The notes under the pieces: model-generated
Databases searched by the model: none
Told to the model about the DNA's origin: nothing
Seen by the model: the letters and a program-made list of their open reading frames with translations, nothing else
Translations under genes and position numbers: made by a program
Shown: in pieces, positions 35,486 through 45,096 of the stretch
Position numbering within the stretch: the first letter of the stretch is position 1
Layout of the letters: every line of letters begins with the position of its first letter
Assembly: GCA_020073365.1 (NCBI GenBank)
Contig: JAIQFL010000027.1
Span: 1 to 50,892 of the forward strand
Length of the DNA stretch: 50,892 bases
Direction: 5' to 3'
From: Terriglobia bacterium
Lineage (GTDB): Bacteria; Acidobacteriota; Terriglobia; Bryobacterales; Bryobacteraceae

Positions 35486-35890
35486 ATGGGAAGCAACAAA
35501 CACCCCCCGCGAGGCCGGGAGAGTCGGCAAGAACGGGCCATCATGGCTTTGATGGAACATACCACCATCGATAAGGCGGCAGCCGCTTGTGGCGTCTCCT
35601 ACGTCACCCTGTGGCGCTGGACGCAGCAGGAGGAATTCCAGAGACGTCTCCACTTGGCTAGGCGGCAGGCTTTTTCCCAGGCGGTCGCGCGTCTCCAACA
35701 GGCTTCCTCCGCGGCCGTGGGAACGCTATTGCGGGTCATGACGGACCAGGCCGCTCCAGCCGCCAGCAGAGTCCGGGCAGCCGACTCTGTCTTGGACCAT
35801 GCGGCAAAAGCCATCGAGTTGGAGGATCTTGACATACGGCTAAGCGAATTGGAGCGGGCTGCGGACCAATCGAAAGACGTGACCGAGTGA
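35486..35890 (+). CDS. phage HTH protein, homeodomain phBC6A51-like
   Basis: 134 residues. The N-terminal HTH reads RQERAIMALMEHTTIDKAAAACGVSYVTLWRWTQQEEFQ, and a long helix (RRLHLARRQAFSQAVARLQQ) and an acidic C-terminus follow. The pattern resembles small DNA-binding proteins next to phage packaging genes (phBC6A51 type, terminase-small-subunit-like). It is probably DNA-binding; the role in packaging is inference. No large terminase follows, consistent with a decayed element. Confidence 0.65.
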   Translation: MGSNKHPPRGRESRQERAIMALMEHTTIDKAAAACGVSYVTLWRWTQQEEFQRRLHLARRQAFSQAVARLQQASSAAVGTLLRVMTDQAAPAASRVRAADSVLDHAAKAIELEDLDIRLSELERAADQSKDVTE

Positions 35891-36080
35891 TTGAGGCGCT
35901 TCCAACAGAAGGAAAGCCCGCTGCGGTCGAAACCGGCGGGCAGAAGGCCCGGCAGCGGGGCACTACTTTGTCGAAGCGAGTAGCTACACGCCCCGGTTGT
36001 TTCTTTGACAACTCGATCTTGACGCCTTCCTCTTAGCGGTGGCGCCGAAAGATCGCCAGCGAGTCTTCGTGCGACCGAAG

Positions 36081-36109
36081 AAAAAGGCCGCCCGTTTCCA
36101 GGCGGCCTT
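36081..36109 (-). terminator. rho-independent terminator of the DUF3489 gene
   Basis: On the minus strand AAGGCCGCC/GGCGGCCTT forms a 9-bp stem with an 8-nt loop, followed by further T. It lies 18 bases after the DUF3489 stop. Confidence 0.88.
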
Positions 36110-36126
36110 CTGGAGGGTCTAAGCGC

Positions 36127-36594
36127 CTACTTCGTGAGCCGGTAGGTCCGCTCATCCGTGGCGTTCTTGAAGGATTCGACGGTGAGGCCCATTTTCTTGC
36201 CGAGGGTGCCGGCGATGAAGCCCCGGACACTATGGGCCTGCCAGTCCGTTGCCTTCCTGATCTCGGCGAGTGTGGCGCCCTGTTTGCGGCGCAGGAGGTC
36301 CAGGATGATTGCCTTCTTGCTGCCGTCGCGGGGTTCGCTGGCCCCCTTCTCGCCGTCGGCGGACTTGGAAGCCTTTTTGCTGGTGGCCTTCGCCTTGGGC
36401 GCACTCTTGGTCTGTTTCTTCGCGACGGCCTTCTTGGCCGTCTTCGGGCCCTTGGGCGCGTTCTTTTTCTGGCTGGCGTCCTTCTTCGAGGAAGCCTTGG
36501 GGGGCGCGCTAGCGGCGCCCTGTTCCGCAACAGCGGCGGTTTCCGTGACTGTGGCGGCTTCAGCGGTCGTACTTGTTTCGGCGTTCGTCTTCAT
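36127..36594 (-). CDS. DUF3489 protein with Lys/Ala-rich histone-like N-terminus
   Basis: 155 residues. The first ~90 are rich in Ala, Lys, Ser and Pro (KKAVAKKQTKSAPKAKATSK), like bacterial histone-H1-like tails. Residues about 92-153 are the DUF3489 domain, a winged-helix-like fold: ILDLLRRKQGATLAEIRKAT, WQAHSVRGFIAGTLGKKMGL, ERTYRL. DUF3489 proteins are frequent on phages and mobile elements; a DNA-binding role is inferred. Its ATG overlaps the stop of a 58-residue ORF (ATGA), and a terminator follows. Confidence 0.85.
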   Translation of the reverse strand: MKTNAETSTTAEAATVTETAAVAEQGAASAPPKASSKKDASQKKNAPKGPKTAKKAVAKKQTKSAPKAKATSKKASKSADGEKGASEPRDGSKKAIILDLLRRKQGATLAEIRKATDWQAHSVRGFIAGTLGKKMGLTVESFKNATDERTYRLTK

Positions 36595-36767
36595 TCTTGT
36601 GTAGTCCTTTCGTGGCTTGCGATGATTTGTTCGCGCCGCACCAGCAGCATCGTGATCGCGGATCGATAAACGGCGGTTGCCTGGCGATCCCTGTTGTCGA
36701 TGGCCATCAGTAAGTTGCTTTTCAACTCCGCGAGTTTCTGGTCAATTTGCGGCGTGACGTGCTTCAT
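36591..36767 (-). CDS. 58-residue ORF coupled to the DUF3489 gene
   Basis: A short gene: ATG 36767, stop overlapping the next ATG as ATGA. It encodes KHVTPQIDQKLAELKSNLL, MAIDNRDRQATAVYRSAI and TMLLVRREQIIASHERT, a wholly helical charged protein. The 4-base overlap with the DUF3489 start is the main evidence that it is translated. I do not recognise the family. Confidence 0.6.
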   Translation of the reverse strand: MKHVTPQIDQKLAELKSNLLMAIDNRDRQATAVYRSAITMLLVRREQIIASHERTTQE

Positions 36768-37374
36768 GCATGACGATTCATCACTCGGTTGGCCCCAGAA
36801 AGCAAGGTAATTATGACCGGCTCGGCTGGTCTCGGCTGAAGGGCGAACAGATAGCGATTCCCACCGTTACGCCATCTTGTTGTGCCTGACTATCTGAGCA
36901 TCGCGCGCCGGCTTTGGAGCGGCCAACTGACCCGAACGCAACCTGAGCTTCTTTGAACACGTGCTGAGAGGTGTGCCGCGAGCGATAGAATCCCGGAGCC
37001 AGCCCTCACTGGAGTCTGACGACGAGGCCTCGTTCACCCCGGAGACAGTCCCAGAACCGTTTTCTCATGGCGCAGGATGGCGCTGAGCCGTCGGTCATGA
37101 GCATTCCGCCAACCCCAGGACCGGGAAGTCCTCTACGGCTTGGAAGATGCCGGAGATGGAGACACCTGTCTCCGAGGCGTCGTGGATTCGTGGTGGCCGC
37201 GCCGCGCCCAGTGAAGCCCTGCTACTGGGTCGAGAGTGTGAAGCGATTCGGCGCTCATCGGGCGGCCGTTGGCGAATCGGCTCTCCCGCAGAGTGATCCA
37301 GACGCCCCACTGAGGCAATAGATTAATCTAAACGTGGAGGCTCGGGGGAGTCATGATCTCCCATTTACCGCTCT
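36768..37374. other. 600-base gap with no supportable gene
   Basis: Short frames of 60-85 codons overlap on both strands without motifs or ribosome-binding sites. A GGAGACA/TGTCTCC hairpin lies near 37157-37173. It probably contains the right edge of the phage-like element, but no att repeat was found by eye. Confidence 0.4.
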
Positions 37375-38426
37375 ATGCTCTACAAACTCTCGCCAGCAAT
37401 AGATCGCCTGGAGCCCCTTCGCTTCATCGACTTCGCTCAGGCTGAGGCTCTGGAAAAAGACCTTGAGAACCTGATTGCGGATCATCTCCTTGAGACGCTA
37501 TATGAACGTGACCCGCTTCTGCCTTTTTTCCAAGAGCGCAGCCTGCAAGCGGAGGCGGACATCTACGCTTTGGACCGTGATGGAAACCTAGTTGTCTTCG
37601 AGTTGAAGAGGGCCGGTGCGGGCCGCGGCGCTCTTGAGCAACTGTTCCGGTATGTCGAAATCGCGAGTACTTGGGACTATTTGACCTTAAATCGTAAGTT
37701 CGGCGAGTATTCTGCAAAGCGCCGGGGCGAGGTCGTTGAGCTTCGCGAGGCACATCGACAAGCCTTCGGGCTGGTCGACCAGATTGAGGAAGATGTGTTC
37801 AACCGCCGCCAGCGCGTGTGCGTCGTCGCAAACTCGGCGGAGGATAACCTCATCCGCGCTGTCTCGTACTGGCGTGACCGGGGGCTGGACATCGATTTCC
37901 TTCCTTATCGCTTATACGAGGTCGCCGGAGACCGCTATTTTGAATTCTTCTCAAAGCCTTTCGATCCGCACCTGAATCCGGCGTTCGCAAAGGGAGTCCT
38001 TTTTGACACCAACGCCTCCTACGACGTGTCAGGGAAAGAACCTTGGGTCCAGCGGATGATTACAAGAAAGCGGGTGGCTGCTTACTTTACGGAGACATAA
38101 AGGGAGTTGTCGATTACCTTCGCCGAGGGGACACTGTGTTCTACTACCAAAAGGGATTCGGCATCATCGCAGCCGCTCGAATCACCGGTGCTCTCCCTCG
38201 AGAGTTCGAACCCGACGAAGAGCGGTATTGGGATGTTCAGTTCCTCACGGCGACGCCCACTGTATTCGCCCCTCCCTATACCGGCCTGAGCGTGACCGAG
38301 ATCCGCGAAACACTGGGGTTCAATTTCTTCTGGGCCAAAACGTTGAAGGTTCCGTACCTGAACACCGAGCAATCCGAGCAATTGCTGGGAGCTGTCATCT
38401 CAAAAATCGGGCCACCGGCACCGTGA
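37375..38426 (+). pseudogene. NucS-like PD-(D/E)XK nuclease with PUA/EVE-like C-terminus, split by a 5-nt insertion
   Basis: From ATG 37375, an N-terminal part with the nuclease core EADIYALDRDGNLVVFELKR (Glu, Asp, Glu-x-Lys) at about 60-80. A second segment follows (FNRRQRVCVVANSAEDNLIRA). The frame stops at 38100 just after TRKRVAAY. The conserved continuation YGDIKGVVDYLRRGDTVFYY and FGIIAAARIT is in another frame and runs to 38426. Comparing the two, TTTAC at about 38084-38090 looks like a 5-base insertion (TTAC-TTTAC). Members are thought to act as nucleases on branched or mismatched DNA, or in anti-phage defence. The intact gene would encode about 345 residues. Confidence 0.75.
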
Positions 38427-38499
38427 CCGAAACTGGTCCATGGCTGCAACGCGCGCCGTTTTCGCAAAGCTCTACATGGATATTCTGCGTGAGCGACTC

Positions 38500-40130
38500 G
38501 GCGGCGGACTGGAGCAGCGCTCGGGGTTTCGGTTCGTCGCGTCTCAGCGCGGGCGATTCCCGGCGCCGCGAGCGCGTTTGACGCCGGTGGGGCGCGGCGC
38601 GCCATCGCGTGATCGCGGAAGGGGGACGCCGGAGGCGAATTCCGCGGCAGCGCACTCTTAAGCGAAGCCCGTCCGAGTTGAGTCTGGCTCTCCTCCATCT
38701 ATCAGCGCTTCGCACGAGGTCCAAATCCGGCTGCTCCACTCTTGTGCATTCCGTCATTTGCGCTGAAACATCTGAGCCTTGGCCTGCGGGTAGAGCCGGA
38801 TATCCGCCAGATTTTCACAGAAGCTGTGGATTTCGTTCTTGCACTGGCTAAACCGGCGACGAGGGCGGGCGCTCGAAGGCACCCCTCCGCCACTGCTGGA
38901 ATCAAAGCCACGTTTCCAGCAGTGTCGGGTCATCCCCGGCCGAACGCTTACGCCGGCGGAGTCCCGCTGGAATCAGCTTTCGCAGCACGTCCGGATCCGA
39001 ATGCACCCCGTGCGGGCGCGGATCGCCCGCCGCCTGGCCGTCGCAAAAACGGCGCAGGACATAGCGGCCGGGATACTGGAGTTGATTGGGGCCGAAGAGT
39101 GCGTACCTCAAGTGCTCGCTCTCGATAAGCTAAGCATTGCGCATCGGCTCCCCGGTGGCAACCGGACCCCAGCGGGAAGACGACAGAAGCGACGGCCAGC
39201 GTGACACGGACCCGTCTCGCGTCCGCCCGGCCCGCGGTTGGTTCGCCCATCGTCGACGAACCCCTCACGCCCGTCGCGCGTCCGCGCGACGGTGGCGAAG
39301 GGCGAGCGGCAGCGCTGCCCGCGAGCCGCGGCCCGACAGTCGCGTTTCCGGTTCGGCGCGTCGCAGCCGACGGGCGCTTTTGGTCGCGCGGCGCGGCGTG
39401 CCGGCGCGCCAGCACGCGGAGGAAGACGCCGGAGGCGAGAATTCGGGGCAGCGGACTCGTACCGAGAGGCCCGGCCGTGTCGCCCGATGTTGCGGCTCGC
39501 GAGAACCGGCCCGAAGATCTCTTCAAGCGCCAAGGGCGAGTGCGGCGCGACACGGTCGAAGATCGGCCGCGTCCCCAGCCGCGGGCGCCTTCCGTCGCCG
39601 CGAGCGCGTTTGACGTCGGCGGGGCGCGTCGTGCCCGTGCGCGATCCACGCGGGGGAAGACGCAGGAGGCGAGATGCCGCGTTGTCGCCATGAGAAGCCT
39701 GGCCGCATCGCCCGATCTTGCGGCTCACGAGACAACACGCGCCCGCGGGCATGGGCGCTAGCGCACAGGCAGCGCGGCTCCGGTTCGGCGCGCCCCCCCG
39801 CGGAGGATGACGCCGGAGTGGCAATCCGCGTTAGCGGGCCCGTATGAGAAGCCCCGCCGCGTCGGTTGCGGCTCGCGAGCCTACCGCGTGCCTTCGGGCG
39901 ATCCGCCCCGAGTCGGCAGAACCCGCCCGGCCCGCCGTTGGTGCCCTCGTCGACGATCCCCTCACGCCCGCGCACGCGGATCGTGCGACGGGTGGCGAGG
40001 GGCGCGCGACCGCGTTGCCCGGGAGGCGCGGCCGGCAACTGACGGATTCGGTTCCTCGCGTCCCAGCCGCGGCGTGTAGCGGCGCTGCGAGCGCGTTGGA
40101 CGTCGGCTGGCCATGGAGCCCCTTCCCGTC
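38500..40130 (+). repeat. cluster of long GC-rich degenerate direct repeats, block 1
   Basis: Several units share the same series of words: GTCGCCCGATGTTGCGGCTC, CGAGCGCGTTTGACGTCGGC, GGCGCGGCGTGCC, GCGCGATCACGCGGAGGAAG, GCCGGAGGCGAGATTCCGCG and AGCGGACTCGTATGAGAAGC. The best units start near 38550, 39330, 39590 and 39840. Long open frames here on both strands are by-products of GC richness. Bases 38690-38990 inside the block are more ordinary but hold no gene I can support. Together these sequences fill the 1.9-kb gap between the nuclease pseudogene and the permease. Confidence 0.85.
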
Positions 40131-40320
40131 CCGCCGCGTTTCCAAACTCCCCCTATGCGCGCCAGGGCACAGCGAAGGCGCCGAACGCACGAGAACGGCC
40201 ATCGCGAGGCGGCTCGCTCGACTCATCGAGCGCTACGCCGAATCGCCCGCGGAGCCCCCTCCGATTTTTGACGAATCGAGCAGTTCGGAGAAGCAAAAGG
40301 GTGCTCAACTGAACTTCAGG

Positions 40321-42762
40321 CTATTCATACCGCAGGGCGATCATGGGATCCACTCGCGTTGCTGAGCGAGCCGGGAGCAGACAAGCTGCGATGCCCGCGA
40401 TGAAAACCAGGGCAATCACTCCGGCGACGGTGACCGGGTCGAAGGTGGAAATGCCGAAGAGCTGGCTCGCAAGAATACGGCTCAGCCCGAAACTCGCCAG
40501 CAACCCTACCCCTGCGCCCATGGCCAGCAATCTCAGTCCCAGGTTCAGCACCATGCGCAAGACCATTGCTGTACTGGCTCCGAGCGCCATGCGGACGCCG
40601 ATCTCATGCCTCTGACGCGTCACGGCATACGCGACGACACCGTAGACTCCAATCAGAACAAGAACGAGGCCGGCGACAGCGAACACTGCGAGCAAGTACA
40701 GGCCAAACCTCGGCTGCGCCATCGCGAACTGATTGATGAAGTCCTCGTTGGTGCCGTTGAAGCCCAGCGCCACACTCCGATCTACCGCCCAGATTTGGCG
40801 CCGAAGGGTGTTGAGCATCAGCTTCGGATCGCCGGCTGTGCGCACGAGAATGCCGCGAAAAGCGCCACCCATGACATCGTATGGAACCCACACCTCCGGC
40901 AGCACGGGCCGGTCCAAGCCCTGATTTTTCACGTCTGCCACCACGCCGATAATCTCAAAAGTGGGGTCTTTCATCGGATCCGGGAAGGCCGAGGTCGCAA
41001 GGTCGGGCAAAATCGCCCGTTGGCCCAGCCAATTGTCGCCAAGGAATTTCTTTGCGAAGGTCTGGTTCACGACGGCCAGCTTTCGTGCGGCGTTTACTTC
41101 GGATTCGTTGAAGGTCCGACCGCGCAACAGTTTGATGTGAAGCGTTGCGAAATACCCTTCGCTACACAACTCCACCTGCGAGCGCCAGTCCTCAGCGGCA
41201 GATTTACCGGGAATCTCGAGCTTACTGACGATGCCGCCGAACGGTGGCAGCGATGTCGCTTCGGTAGCCGCCTCCACGCCCGGCGTCGCCTTTACGCGTT
41301 CGAGTAACGGACGGAAGAACCCTTGGATCTGCGCCGCGCTTTTATAGCGCGCCGGAGGCATTGGCAAAACAGCGGCCAAAACGTGCGACGGGTCGGCTCC
41401 AAGTTGAACCTCTTGCAGCGCGAAGAAGCTTCGCATGAGCAGTCCGGCGCCGGTGAGCAGTGCGAGTGACAGCGCCACCTCACCGACAATTAGACCATTG
41501 CGCAGCCCTCGATGACGGAAACCGCCGGATACACCTTTACCCGTGTCTCGCAGCACGTCGTTCAGGTCTCGCCGCGTGAGGTGCACTGCCGGCACGGTTC
41601 CGAACACAAGTGCAGTGACAATACCCGTGACCAGGGCAAACAGCAACACCGAAACATTGATATGGATGTATGCCTCGGCTGGAATGATCTGGGCGGGAAC
41701 GATCGCGATGAGACCTTTGATGCCGCCCCAGGCTAACAGACAGCCGAGTGCCGCGCCGCAAACACCCAGCAGCACACTCTCGGTGAGAAGCTGCCGCACG
41801 ATGCGCCATCGGCCCGCGCCAATGGCCGCTCGTATGGCAATTTCCTTTTCGCGGCCTGTCGCACGGGCGAGCAGTAAGTTGGCCACATTGGCGCAGGCGA
41901 TGAGCAGTAACATACTAACCGCCCCCATCACGATGAACAGCATCACGCGGAACTGCCCAACCACCGTGTCCGCCAGGGTCTGGATGTGAATCGTGAACTG
42001 CTTGGGATACTCCTTCGCGTAGACTTTGGCCAGGCGATGCGCGACCAGGTCGATGTCGGCCTGTGCTTGTCTCATGGTGACGCCCGGCCGCAAATGGCCC
42101 AGCATCCAGAAGTAGTTCGGGAACTGGCCCGCCGCCACCTCATCAGCACGATTGAGCGAAGTGGGAATCCACAGGTCGGCGCCGCCCCAACCGAATCGCT
42201 GCGGCATGATGCCCACCAGCGTGCGCGGAACGCCGTTCAGGATGAAGGTGCGGCCTAGAATCTTCGGGTCCGCATTAAAGCGCGATACCCAGACCTTGTA
42301 GCGAAGAACAAAGACGGGAGGTGCGCCGGGCATGTAATCCGCGGGTCCCATGACACGCCCCAAGAGCGCGGGCATCCCGAGGAACTCGAAGGTGTTGGGC
42401 ACGACCAGCACGCCGTTAAACTGTTCGGTTCCTTCGCCGTTGTCATATAGGACGTCGATGCCGCAGTTGCCAATCACGCGGTCGAATATGTGGTTCTGCG
42501 ACTGATAATCCAGGAACTCGGCCACGCGGAAGCCACTTCTGCCGCCGGGATCGCTACGGCTGGAATCATGGATCTCGATCGTGACCAGCCGATGCGAATC
42601 GGTGTAAGGGAATGGCTCCAGCAGGACGTTATCAATGACGCTGAAGATGGCGGTGGTGGCGCCGATTCCGAGGGCCAGCGCGGCCACAGCGAGCAGGGCG
42701 ACGCTGCGATCGCGGCTAAGGCTCCGGACTGCAGAGCGAAAGTCGCGCCAAAGGAGGTTCAT
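40321..42762 (-). CDS. ABC permease with duplicated MacB/FtsX domains (ADOP-type), second
   Basis: 813 residues. Same architecture as the gene at 17253: TM1 at about 18-45 (DRSVALLAVAALALGIGATTAIFS) and the MacB core with FLGMPALLGRVMGPADYMPG. The first FtsX unit contains VSMLLLIACANVANLLLARATGREKEIAIRAAIGAGRWR; the second core and the C-terminal FtsX unit (GVVAYAVTRQRHEIGVRMALG) follow. No cognate ATPase is adjacent. The stop lies about 60 bases from a less GC-rich edge of repeat block 1, and block 2 begins 60 bases upstream of the start. The gene is therefore enclosed by same-orientation GC-rich repeats although it points the other way. Confidence 0.92.
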   Translation of the reverse strand: MNLLWRDFRSAVRSLSRDRSVALLAVAALALGIGATTAIFSVIDNVLLEPFPYTDSHRLVTIEIHDSSRSDPGGRSGFRVAEFLDYQSQNHIFDRVIGNCGIDVLYDNGEGTEQFNGVLVVPNTFEFLGMPALLGRVMGPADYMPGAPPVFVLRYKVWVSRFNADPKILGRTFILNGVPRTLVGIMPQRFGWGGADLWIPTSLNRADEVAAGQFPNYFWMLGHLRPGVTMRQAQADIDLVAHRLAKVYAKEYPKQFTIHIQTLADTVVGQFRVMLFIVMGAVSMLLLIACANVANLLLARATGREKEIAIRAAIGAGRWRIVRQLLTESVLLGVCGAALGCLLAWGGIKGLIAIVPAQIIPAEAYIHINVSVLLFALVTGIVTALVFGTVPAVHLTRRDLNDVLRDTGKGVSGGFRHRGLRNGLIVGEVALSLALLTGAGLLMRSFFALQEVQLGADPSHVLAAVLPMPPARYKSAAQIQGFFRPLLERVKATPGVEAATEATSLPPFGGIVSKLEIPGKSAAEDWRSQVELCSEGYFATLHIKLLRGRTFNESEVNAARKLAVVNQTFAKKFLGDNWLGQRAILPDLATSAFPDPMKDPTFEIIGVVADVKNQGLDRPVLPEVWVPYDVMGGAFRGILVRTAGDPKLMLNTLRRQIWAVDRSVALGFNGTNEDFINQFAMAQPRFGLYLLAVFAVAGLVLVLIGVYGVVAYAVTRQRHEIGVRMALGASTAMVLRMVLNLGLRLLAMGAGVGLLASFGLSRILASQLFGISTFDPVTVAGVIALVFIAGIAACLLPARSATRVDPMIALRYE

Positions 42763-42821
42763 GCTAGGAATACGCCATTACCGGCCTCGTAGTTCCGGAA
42801 AAAGACTCACGAGCGTCCCGG

Positions 42822-43490
42822 TGGCGTGCCCGTCGCGCGATCGTGCAACAGAAGACGCCCGAGGCGAGATGCCGCAGCAGCGGATTCGTATGCGAAGCCC
42901 GGCCGCGTCGCCCGATGTTGCGGCTCACGAGCCTACCGCGCGCCTGCGGGCGATCCAGCCCGAGTCGGCGGAACCCGCCCGACCCGCCGTTGTTGCCATC
43001 GTCGACGAGGCCGTTCACGCCCGCGGGCGCGGATCGTGCGCCGGTGGCGAGGGGCGCGACAGCGCTGCCCTGGGCGGCGCGGCCAGCAGTAACCGGATTC
43101 GTTCCTCGCGTCGCCGCGCGGGCACTTCCCTGGCGCCGGGAGCGCGTTGGACGTCGGCGCGGCGCGGCGTGCCATCGCGCGATCACGTGGAGGAATGCGC
43201 CGGAGGCGAGATTCCGCGTTCGCGGACTCACATGAGAAGCCCGGGCGCGTCGCCCGATGTCGCGGCTCGCAAGCCTACAGCGCGCCGGTGGGCAATCGCG
43301 CGATCGAGCGACGCTGTCGCTGATCACGAGCCGATGCGGGCCAATCGGGGGGGCGCGAGGCGGAAGGCGGCGGAATTGACCGCCGCGGTCGGCGGTCGCG
43401 GTTTCGGTTGACCGCGGGCGCTTCCCGGGGGCTGGCGAGCGCGTTTGACGTCGGCGAGGCGCGGCGGGCCGGCGGGCCCCACCAGACTCC
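42822..43490 (+). repeat. GC-rich degenerate direct repeats, block 2 (two units)
   Basis: Two units aligned at the words GTCGCCCGATGT (about 42906 and 43249) give a period near 343 bases. Both contain the GGCGAGATNCCGC, CGAGCGCGTT(T/G)GACGTCGGCG and GGCGCGGCG(T/G)GCC words. The first unit is close to the one at 39842-40110, including the middle segment with TCGTCGACGA. It ends directly at the stop of the nuclease-like gene. Confidence 0.87.
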
Positions 43491-43500
43491 ACCGATCTCG

Positions 43501-44214
43501 TCACGGGAGCCGGATCGTTGGAGATAGGGGATTGTCTCTGTTGCGGACATCAATGTCCATCTGACGGTCAGCGAGCGTCTTCACGAGTCCTTCGGCGGTT
43601 CGCCAGAAATAGCCACTGACGAACAGGAACGGCGCCGGGTGTGGCGCTGGAGTGAAGGTGGGCAGGCGCGCTCGCCCTAAGCGTTCCGGCTGCATCTCGT
43701 GCACGAGGCCGACGAATGCTGCGACCAGTTCGGCAAATGCGGACATGTGTTTTGCTTCACCAAACGTCACCAGCGAACCATTGGGCACGAAGTCATTCGT
43801 CGAAAACTGATCGAGATCGGAGTCGACGATGACGGCGACGTCTAGACAGATATTTGAGGGTGGGATACTGCCGTGCTCATGGTGGCGCGTGGCAACCCGC
43901 AGTTGGTGCCGAATTTGGAACACGACCCCCTCGGGTGAGGTACACCTCGCATACGAGTAGCCTCCCGGTCGGCCGCGCGTGCTGAACTTAAGGCGAACGC
44001 TTGGAGCACTACCCGCTACGGGGGAGGTTGGGTTGATGATGGTGACGGTCCATCCGTCCATGTGCTGGTACCGTGCCATAACTTGGGCGAAGACGTATGC
44101 TTCAAAGACTTGGTTCACGCTCGATCCAAAGCGTGACCACTCATCTCGGTCCACGCGAAAAAAGCGCCCAAGCCTGCTCTTTAGTGCTGGGACGTCGATC
44201 CAGGCTTTAGGCAC
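43501..44214 (-). CDS. putative PD-(D/E)XK-type nuclease
   Basis: 237 residues from GTG 44214, overlapping the stop of the upstream gene (GTGCCTAA). The N-terminal half is basic and helical (SRLGRFFRVDRDEWSRFGSS). The centre has ICLDVAVIVDSD, followed by GSLVTFGEAKHMSAFAELVAAFVG. The D...ExK spacing and the helix after EAKH fit the restriction-endonuclease-like core (Asp, Glu-x-Lys). No named family is recognised, so the nuclease call is inference. It forms a two-gene unit with the protein at 44207-44620, boxed by GC-rich repeat blocks, which suggests a defence-type cassette. Confidence 0.6.
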   Translation of the reverse strand: MPKAWIDVPALKSRLGRFFRVDRDEWSRFGSSVNQVFEAYVFAQVMARYQHMDGWTVTIINPTSPVAGSAPSVRLKFSTRGRPGGYSYARCTSPEGVVFQIRHQLRVATRHHEHGSIPPSNICLDVAVIVDSDLDQFSTNDFVPNGSLVTFGEAKHMSAFAELVAAFVGLVHEMQPERLGRARLPTFTPAPHPAPFLFVSGYFWRTAEGLVKTLADRQMDIDVRNRDNPLSPTIRLP

Positions 44215-44620
44215 CGATCACGATCCTTGAGCACTCGACGACCAGTTGTCGGAGGGATGGCCGGTGCTCTAGCAGGGCGAGCAAGCGACGATCACGTATC
44301 GAGCGCCGGAGTCGCTCTGAGAGCTTGGCGCCGCGCATCACCGCCTCATTTCTTCCCGATAAATGTTGGGAGCCAACACGAAAACCCCCGACACCGAGTG
44401 ACGCAAACGCATCGACCGCCTGGCTCGCGGTGGTGGTGCCATCTCTGAGGAACTGATCCAAAGCACCGACAAAAGCAACAAACTGGACAGCGTCGAGCTC
44501 GTCCTTGCCAACCCGACGGTCTGGGAATTCCTCATCCAGCACGGACGTGACGTAACTGCCCAAGCCTTCGAAGCGGGGCCGAAGACGCCGCGGCAACAGA
44601 TCAAGCAGATTCTCCGCCAT
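44207..44620 (-). CDS. small helical partner of the nuclease-like gene, unknown
   Basis: 137 residues: LLDLLPRRLRPRFEGLGSYV, DELDAVQFVAFVGALDQFL and ERLRRSIRDRRLLALLEHR, mostly helical and Arg/Leu-rich, with no recognisable domain. Its stop overlaps the GTG start of the next gene by several bases, indicating coupled translation. It could be a specificity, sensing or antitoxin-like partner; the sequence alone does not say which. Confidence 0.6.
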   Translation of the reverse strand: MAENLLDLLPRRLRPRFEGLGSYVTSVLDEEFPDRRVGKDELDAVQFVAFVGALDQFLRDGTTTASQAVDAFASLGVGGFRVGSQHLSGRNEAVMRGAKLSERLRRSIRDRRLLALLEHRPSLRQLVVECSRIVIGA

Positions 44621-44719
44621 AGAAGTGCTGAGAGAAACGCACCTACAGTGTAACCAGAATAACCGAAGGGCTCTGCACGACTTTCGCGAGGGCTGCGCAA
44701 CCGAGAAGCAAGTCGCGAG

Positions 44720-44950
44720 GTCTCAGTTGGGTGGGTCGCAGCCGCGGGCGCCTGCCGGTGCCGAGAGCGCGTTTTTGGTGGCGAGGCGCGGCGTGCCGGC
44801 GCGCGATCACGCGGAGAAAGACGCCGCTGTCGAAAACGCGCGCCAGCGGACTCGTATGAGTGGGCGCGGCAGCGTCGTCCGATGATGCGGCTCAACGAGC
44901 CAACAGCACGCCCGCGGGCCCATCGGGCGGGCCGGTTGTTGGACGGAAGG
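44720..44950 (+). repeat. GC-rich degenerate repeat, block 3
   Basis: One unit: GGGCGCCTGCCGGTGCCGAG, AGCGCGTTTTTGGTGGCGAG, GGCGCGGCGTGCCGGCGCGC, GATCACGCGGAGAAAGACGC, GCGGACTCGTATGAG and GATGCGGCTCAACGAGCC. It separates the nuclease unit from the TIR gene. Confidence 0.8.
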
Positions 44951-45096
44951 GCTGTTATCGACAGGAATCCCGAGCGCGCATCTGAGGGCAGATCTTTGGG
45001 ACGACGTACCTCCGTGCGCTAGTCGTGTGATGGATGCTCGACCAGCATTGATTAGCAGGGATTCTGGGCACTGGATGTTAACGGCGACGGGTCGAC

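Noticed and set aside
28845..36767. Attachment-site repeats bounding the phage-like element
   Set aside because: No matching pair at plausible ends and no integrase gene were found; the only strong direct repeat is the internal 295-bp duplication.
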